Positions 59,705-64,000 of a DNA stretch of 64,000 nucleotides are shown here, piece after piece. The translations under genes were made by a program, and so were the position numbers. Every line of letters begins with the position of its first letter. The first letter of the stretch is position 1. The notes below the pieces were generated by a model. That model was not told where the DNA came from and searched no databases. It was given only the letters and a program-made list of their open reading frames with translations. This DNA is from Ruminococcus albus AD2013 (lineage in GTDB: Bacteria; Bacillota; Clostridia; Oscillospirales; Ruminococcaceae), in NCBI RefSeq assembly GCF_000526775.1, contig NZ_JAGS01000001.1:992001-1056000 (forward strand). Direction: 5' to 3'.

Positions 59705-61078
59705 ATGGCTGGAAAAATGTGGGCAGGACGTTTCACTAAAGAGGTAGACGAGAGGGTAAATGATTTTAATTCATCTATCTCATTCGACCACAGAATGTAC
59801 AAGCAGGATATCGAAGGTTCTATTGCACACGCTACTATGCTTGGCGAGTGCGGTATAATCGATATTGAGGAGAGCAAAAAGATAGTTGAAGGTCTGAAGG
59901 GCATACTGGCTGATATCGACAACGGAAAACTGGAGTTTGATCCCACTGCCGAAGATGTGCATATGTTCGTTGAAGCTGAGCTGACTTCAAGACTTGGTGA
60001 TACAGGCAAGAGACTTCACACTGCAAGATCGAGAAACGATCAGGTGGCACTGGATATAAGAATGAATCTGAAAGTTGAGACTGACGAGATAATCGCACTG
60101 GTAAAAGAGCTGGAGCAGACTATACTCAATATGGCAGAAAAGCATCTGACCACAGTAATGCCCGGATATACCCATATGCAGAGGGCTCAGCCCATAACTT
60201 TCGCACATCATCTGATGGCTTATGCGAATATGCTGCTGAGAGACCTGGGCAGACTTGAAGACTGCAAGAAAAGACTTAACATAATGCCTTTGGGCAGTGG
60301 CGCTCTGGCTTCGACTACTTACCCTATCAACAGACAGAGAGTATGTGATATACTTGGTTTTGATGAGATAACACAGAACTCGCTGGACGGCGTTTCGGAC
60401 AGAGATTTCTGCATTGAGCTTGCATCTGCTATATCCATGCTGATGATGCACCTTTCAAGATTCTCAGAAGAGATAATACTCTGGTGTTCATGGGAGTTCA
60501 AGTTTGTTGAACTGGATGATGCCTATGCAACCGGTTCTTCCATAATGCCTCAGAAGAAAAATCCCGATGTTACCGAGCTTATCAGAGGTAAGACGGGCAG
60601 AGTTTACGGTGATCTGAATACTCTGCTGGTAATGATGAAGGGTACTCCCCTTGCATACAACAAGGATATGCAGGAAGACAAGGAAGCTATCTTTGATGCA
60701 GTTGATACCGTTAAGCTTTGTCTGAAAACATTTATACCCATGCTGGATACTATGACAGTTCTTAAAGAAAATATGAGAAACGCTGCTGCAAGAGGTTTCA
60801 TTAACGCTACCGACTGCGCAGACTATCTGGTAAAGAAGGGTATGCCTTTCAGAGATGCTTACAAGATAACAGGTACTCTGGTACATACTTGTATCGAACT
60901 GGGCTGCACTCTTGAAACTCTGCCTATGGAGGAATACAAGAAGCTTACCGATACTTTTGATAATGATGTTTACGGAGCAATAAGCCTTGATACCTGCGTT
61001 ATGCAGAGAAAGGCTGTGGGCGGTCCCGCTCCTGAATCGGTAAAGGCACAGATAGCGTATGTACGTGAAAGGATTTGA
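59705..61078 (+). CDS. argH: Argininosuccinate lyase
   Basis: A 457-aa fumarase-superfamily lyase producing arginine and fumarate. Signatures: MWAGRFTKEVDERVNDFN at the start, HTARSRNDQV near residue 108 and the catalytic loop GSSIMPQKKNPDV near residue 280. ATG 59705. Its end overlaps the start of the next gene by 20 bp. Confidence 0.96.
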   Translation: MAGKMWAGRFTKEVDERVNDFNSSISFDHRMYKQDIEGSIAHATMLGECGIIDIEESKKIVEGLKGILADIDNGKLEFDPTAEDVHMFVEAELTSRLGDTGKRLHTARSRNDQVALDIRMNLKVETDEIIALVKELEQTILNMAEKHLTTVMPGYTHMQRAQPITFAHHLMAYANMLLRDLGRLEDCKKRLNIMPLGSGALASTTYPINRQRVCDILGFDEITQNSLDGVSDRDFCIELASAISMLMMHLSRFSEEIILWCSWEFKFVELDDAYATGSSIMPQKKNPDVTELIRGKTGRVYGDLNTLLVMMKGTPLAYNKDMQEDKEAIFDAVDTVKLCLKTFIPMLDTMTVLKENMRNAAARGFINATDCADYLVKKGMPFRDAYKITGTLVHTCIELGCTLETLPMEEYKKLTDTFDNDVYGAISLDTCVMQRKAVGGPAPESVKAQIAYVRERI

Positions 61079-61526
61079 TAAGATAAGGCAGAGCGAAAGG
61101 CTAAGCGCAGCGGCGATATTCCTGCTGTGGCTGGTTTTCGGGGCAGGGCTGGTACTTCTGGTAGACAAAGTCATACCAAGTATACTGACTCTTATGCTGG
61201 CATTCGGATTTATATATCCCGCAGGGTGTCTGGTGATGTTTTTCAGGCTCTGCAAAAGACACGGAGTTATGTGGTACTTCCCTGCCGCCGTGATAACAGC
61301 GAATGTTATCATGTACGCCGCATGGGGTACTTACAGGGCGATTATCCCGAATATGATAGTTCTTACGGTGCTATGTGTGTTATTCGGCTGCGGACTGGGC
61401 GGCTGTTTCGCGGACAAGGAAGCTGTCAGGGCTTACCGTGAAAACAGACGTTTGAAAAAACTCGGTGAAGACAAGCCTTATTCTTCGATAGTAGATGACA
61501 AAGAAGTCAGAAAAAACAAGAAATGA
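61059..61526 (+). CDS. Small membrane protein in the arginine cluster
   Basis: A 155-aa protein overlapping the argH 3' end by 20 bp. Four hydrophobic helices (about 20-40, 43-65, 70-92, 95-115) with a basic cytosolic tail (REN RRLKKLGEDKPYSS...KNKK). No family recognised; no arginine transporter motif. ATG 61059 has only a weak ribosome site, so translation may be coupled to argH. Confidence 0.7.
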   Translation: MYVKGFDKIRQSERLSAAAIFLLWLVFGAGLVLLVDKVIPSILTLMLAFGFIYPAGCLVMFFRLCKRHGVMWYFPAAVITANVIMYAAWGTYRAIIPNMIVLTVLCVLFGCGLGGCFADKEAVRAYRENRRLKKLGEDKPYSSIVDDKEVRKNKK

Positions 61527-61547
61527 TCTTTTGGGAAGTGTGACGTT

Positions 61548-62501
61548 ATGAGCAATAAATTCAAGGTTTTTATAGATGGCAAAGCAGGAACTACAGGTCT
61601 GAAAATATATGAGAGACTTGGTAAGCGCGACGATATCGAGATACTGCTGATAGATGAAGACAAGCGCAAGGACAGCGCAGAACGAGCTAAGATGATAAAC
61701 AGTGCGGATATTGTATTTCTCTGTCTCCCGGATGCAGCTGCTAAGGAAGCTGTTGCACTGTGTACTAATCCCGAAACAAGGATAATCGACGCTTCTACCG
61801 CGCACAGGATCGACCCTGCATGGGATTACGGTTTCCCCGAGCTTTCTGAAAAGCACAGAGAGAACATTCGCAAATCAAAGAGAGTTGCTAACCCCGGCTG
61901 TTATGCAAGCGGTTTCATATCTCTTGTTTATCCGCTGATACAGGCAGGTGTTCTGCCTGAGGATTATCCTGTAACCTGCCATGCGGTATCGGGTTACAGC
62001 GGTGCCGGCAACAAAATGATAAACGTGATCGAGAGCGATGAAAAGACCTTTGAGATGAATTCCCCCAGACAGTACGCACTTGGTCAGCAGCACAAGCATC
62101 TTCCCGAAATGCAGAAGATATGCGGCATGAAATACGCTCCCATGTTCAACCCTATCGTTGACGACTATTACAGCGGTATGGTAGTGAGCGTTCCTCTGGT
62201 AACAAGATGCCTGACAAAGAAGTACACTCCCGCGGAGATACACGAGATAATGACCGCTCACTATGCAGGTCAGCATTTTGTAAAGGTAATGGAACTTGGC
62301 GGCACAGAAACACTGGCTGATGGTTTCCTTGCGGCAAATACACTGGCTGATACCAACAATATGCAGATATTTGTATGCGGAAACGACGATCAGATACTGC
62401 TGTGTTCGAGATTTGACAATCTCGGAAAGGGCGCAAGCGGCGCTGCTATGCAGAATATGAACATCATGCTGGGCATTGATGAAACCACAGGTCTTGAATA
62501 G
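61548..62501 (+). CDS. argC: N-acetyl-gamma-glutamyl-phosphate reductase (short type)
   Basis: A 317-aa NADPH-dependent reductase of arginine synthesis. The N-terminus has FIDGKAGTTGLKIYERL (Rossmann motif of the short ArgC class), the catalytic Cys is in ANPGCYASGF near residue 115, and HAVSGYSGAG follows. About 30 residues shorter than the ArgC long type. ATG 61548. Part of the arg cluster. Confidence 0.95.
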   Translation: MSNKFKVFIDGKAGTTGLKIYERLGKRDDIEILLIDEDKRKDSAERAKMINSADIVFLCLPDAAAKEAVALCTNPETRIIDASTAHRIDPAWDYGFPELSEKHRENIRKSKRVANPGCYASGFISLVYPLIQAGVLPEDYPVTCHAVSGYSGAGNKMINVIESDEKTFEMNSPRQYALGQQHKHLPEMQKICGMKYAPMFNPIVDDYYSGMVVSVPLVTRCLTKKYTPAEIHEIMTAHYAGQHFVKVMELGGTETLADGFLAANTLADTNNMQIFVCGNDDQILLCSRFDNLGKGASGAAMQNMNIMLGIDETTGLE

Positions 62502-62519
62502 ATTATTTAAGGTGAATTT

Positions 62520-63857
62520 ATGAAAAAAACGTTCGCTGCAGCATTGGCACTTTTAATGACAATATCAATGGCGTCATGCGGCAATTTCGGAAGACCCGAT
62601 CCTAAGACCCTTGAAAGGGCAAACGAAGATCAGGATTCTTCACGGAGAAGTCTTGTTGATGAGATGTTCACATCTGACGAGGAAAGCTCAGCAAACGATA
62701 ACGCTGAGTGCACCATCGAAGATGACCCCGAAAATTTTGTAAAAGTCACTGTCGAGAACATGACCCTGGAAGAAAAGATCGGACAGCTTTTCTTTGTGAG
62801 GGCTGATGCACTGGAAACAGGATATGAAAACAAAGTCGTAAATGACGATAATATCGGCGGAGTAACTTATGTTGATGATATGATGATCGATGCTCTCAAA
62901 AAGTACCATGTGGGCGGAGTTGTCCTGATGGAAAAGAACATCATAGACGAAGACAAGCTGGTTAAATTAACTTCTGATCTTCAGTCGAATTCCGATTATC
63001 CGATTTTTATCGGTGTTGAGGAACTAGGCGGTGAATTGGCGCCTATCGCAAACAACATGAATTTCGATGTTGCTTTATTCGGTAATATGAACGAAGTCGG
63101 TAAAACCGCCACAGCGGCAAATGCAAAGAAGGTCGGCAAAGCTATCGGCAAATATCTTTCTGGCTATGGCATAAATCTGGACTTTGCGCCGATCGCAGAT
63201 GTTTCGGATGACGAAGAAAAAGTTAAAGCCAGCAATTTTGCGGCTGACCCTGTGATGGTCGGTGAAATGGCAGAAGCTGAGATAGAAGGTCTTCACGAAG
63301 CTGGTGTTATGACGGCTGTAAAGCACTTTCCAGGATACGGTGACGCTGTGACGAACAAGAAAAACGTTCCCGTCAACAATATGTCGTGGGACGAGATAAT
63401 GGTGGACAGCGGTCTTGCTTTTGCAGGGGCACTTGAAAAAACTGATATGCTGATGGTGGGACATATAATGCTTCCCGAGGTCAGCGACGATGGTCTTCCC
63501 GCTTCGATGTCACAGCAGATAATTCAGGACAAAATAAGAGATGAAATGAAATTCAGGGGCGTTGTAATAACAGATGCGATGTCGGCTAAATGCATAACAG
63601 AAAACTACGTTAAGCGCGAGATCGCTGTAAATGCCATAATCGCAGGAGCTGATATCATACTGATGCCTTACGACCTGGATGAAGCTTATGACTCGGTGCT
63701 GACTGCTGTAAAGGACGGCAAGATAAACGAAGCAAGAATTAATAAGAGTGTTGAGAGAATACTCTGGCTAAAAGTTAAAAACCATCTTTTTGATGACAGA
63801 GCTGAAAAGTCTGATGATTCGTCAAAAGACACAGACAGTGATTCATCGGAAAGGTAA
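62520..63857 (+). CDS. GH3-like lipoprotein, probably catalytically degenerate
   Basis: A 445-aa lipoprotein (signal peptide ending MTISMASC) with a low-complexity acidic linker and a GH3 (NagZ-like) barrel from about residue 75 to 430. The nucleophile Asp is present (VVITDAMSA). The usual KHFPGHG motif reads KHFPGYG and the following DSH acid/base motif is missing (NKKNVPV); the substrate-binding EGG-R region reads GVEELGGELAP. It may bind peptidoglycan fragments without cutting them. It sits between argC and argJ. The tail is Asp/Ser-rich. Confidence 0.75.
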   Translation: MKKTFAAALALLMTISMASCGNFGRPDPKTLERANEDQDSSRRSLVDEMFTSDEESSANDNAECTIEDDPENFVKVTVENMTLEEKIGQLFFVRADALETGYENKVVNDDNIGGVTYVDDMMIDALKKYHVGGVVLMEKNIIDEDKLVKLTSDLQSNSDYPIFIGVEELGGELAPIANNMNFDVALFGNMNEVGKTATAANAKKVGKAIGKYLSGYGINLDFAPIADVSDDEEKVKASNFAADPVMVGEMAEAEIEGLHEAGVMTAVKHFPGYGDAVTNKKNVPVNNMSWDEIMVDSGLAFAGALEKTDMLMVGHIMLPEVSDDGLPASMSQQIIQDKIRDEMKFRGVVITDAMSAKCITENYVKREIAVNAIIAGADIILMPYDLDEAYDSVLTAVKDGKINEARINKSVERILWLKVKNHLFDDRAEKSDDSSKDTDSDSSER

Positions 63858-63869
63858 GGAGAGATAGAT

Positions 63870-64000
63870 ATGAAAGAAATAAACAAGGTCGTATACAACG
63901 GCTACAAATATATCGATGGCGGCGTTTGTGCTGCTAAGGGTTTCAAAGCAAACGGTCTTTACTGCGGCATAAAGAAGGCAATGGATGCAGCTGAGACTCC
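63870..64000 (+). CDS. argJ: Glutamate N-acetyltransferase/ornithine acetyltransferase (5' end only)
   Basis: ATG 63870 follows AAGGAGAGATAGAT. The 43 visible residues include GGVCAAKGFKANGLYCGIKK, matching the N-terminal GGVTAPKGFxAxG(V/I)xCGIK of ArgJ, which moves the acetyl group from acetylornithine to glutamate. The rest lies beyond the window. It continues the arginine operon after argC. Confidence 0.9.
   Translation, partial: MKEINKVVYNGYKYIDGGVCAAKGFKANGLYCGIKKAMDAAET

Noticed and set aside
1..64000. CRISPR arrays, insertion sequences, rRNA or tRNA genes
   Set aside because: Looked for regularly spaced repeats, transposase motifs and T-loop type GGTTCGA sequences; none was supportable.

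Overview
The window reads as a chromosomal segment from a strictly anaerobic, low-to-mid GC Clostridia member, most like a gut Ruminococcus/Oscillospiraceae bacterium. The basis is a class III (oxygen-sensitive) ribonucleotide reductase, a T-box leader, ComEC/ComFC, an agr-type peptide signalling locus, an archaeal-type AspRS, a tellurium-type vWA protein, CotH and phospholipase C secreted proteins, and very uniform sigma-A promoters (TTGNNN, usually 17 bp, TATAAT). Several genes begin with TTG or GTG. I saw no rRNA, tRNA, CRISPR array, transposase or prophage block. This species assignment is an inference from gene content only.

Layout. 1-5.2 kb: end of aspS, then (minus) exoA-metallophosphoesterase and nrdD-nrdG behind a strong promoter that overlaps a tandem NrdR-type box pair 32 bp apart. 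5.5-11 kb: a 56-aa membrane protein, asnB, comFC, a 448-aa HTH/coiled-coil protein of unknown role and a solitary trpF. 11.4-15.1 kb: an EAL-type c-di-GMP phosphodiesterase and a Y-family polymerase/YolD pair with three LexA-like boxes. 15.2-24.7 kb: a cell-wall amidase, a PyrB carrying a PyrI-like zinc module, then comEC-holA-rnmV followed by an MBOAT/DHHW pair that looks catalytically dead (frameshift and lost catalytic residues), plus hit and grpB. 24.8-28.6 kb: a T-box leader (probable Ala specifier) driving a TerF-like vWA gene and then alaS. 28.7-37.8 kb: cysK, a three-gene cluster ending in a flavin reductase, a zinc phospholipase C, a CotH lipoprotein behind a roughly 270-nt structured leader, zinc-ribbon and hypothetical proteins, and a DHH phosphoesterase.

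38-44.4 kb: a minus-strand operon (nucleoside phosphorylase, two GNATs, metA, YoaK-type membrane protein) preceded by a terminator-ended leader with a Met-containing 23-codon ORF; a hypothetical gene; a gene broken by an in-frame amber codon; glyA. 44.4-50 kb: ridA-xerC-like genes with a possible small RNA, then a complete agr-like quorum-sensing locus: LytTR regulator, GHKL kinase, AgrB, an unknown 200-aa protein and a 50-aa AgrD precursor. Two perfect 10-bp direct repeats 21 bp apart sit just upstream of the agrB promoter. 50-57 kb: thioesterase, RlaP-type nucleotidyltransferase, GlgX, a Qnr-like pentapeptide protein, NfeD/SPFH pair and a flavin reductase.

57.4-64 kb is an arginine biosynthesis run on the plus strand: argG, argH, argC and the start of argJ, interleaved with a pentapeptide protein, a C_GCAxxG_C_C redox protein, a small membrane protein and a GH3-like lipoprotein lacking the usual catalytic signature. 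A 130-bp intergenic segment before the redox-protein gene folds into several long hairpins. The best candidates for something undescribed are the agr locus with its inserted gene, the cotH leader RNA, the metA-operon leader, the T-box-vWA-alaS arrangement and the dead MBOAT/DHHW pair.
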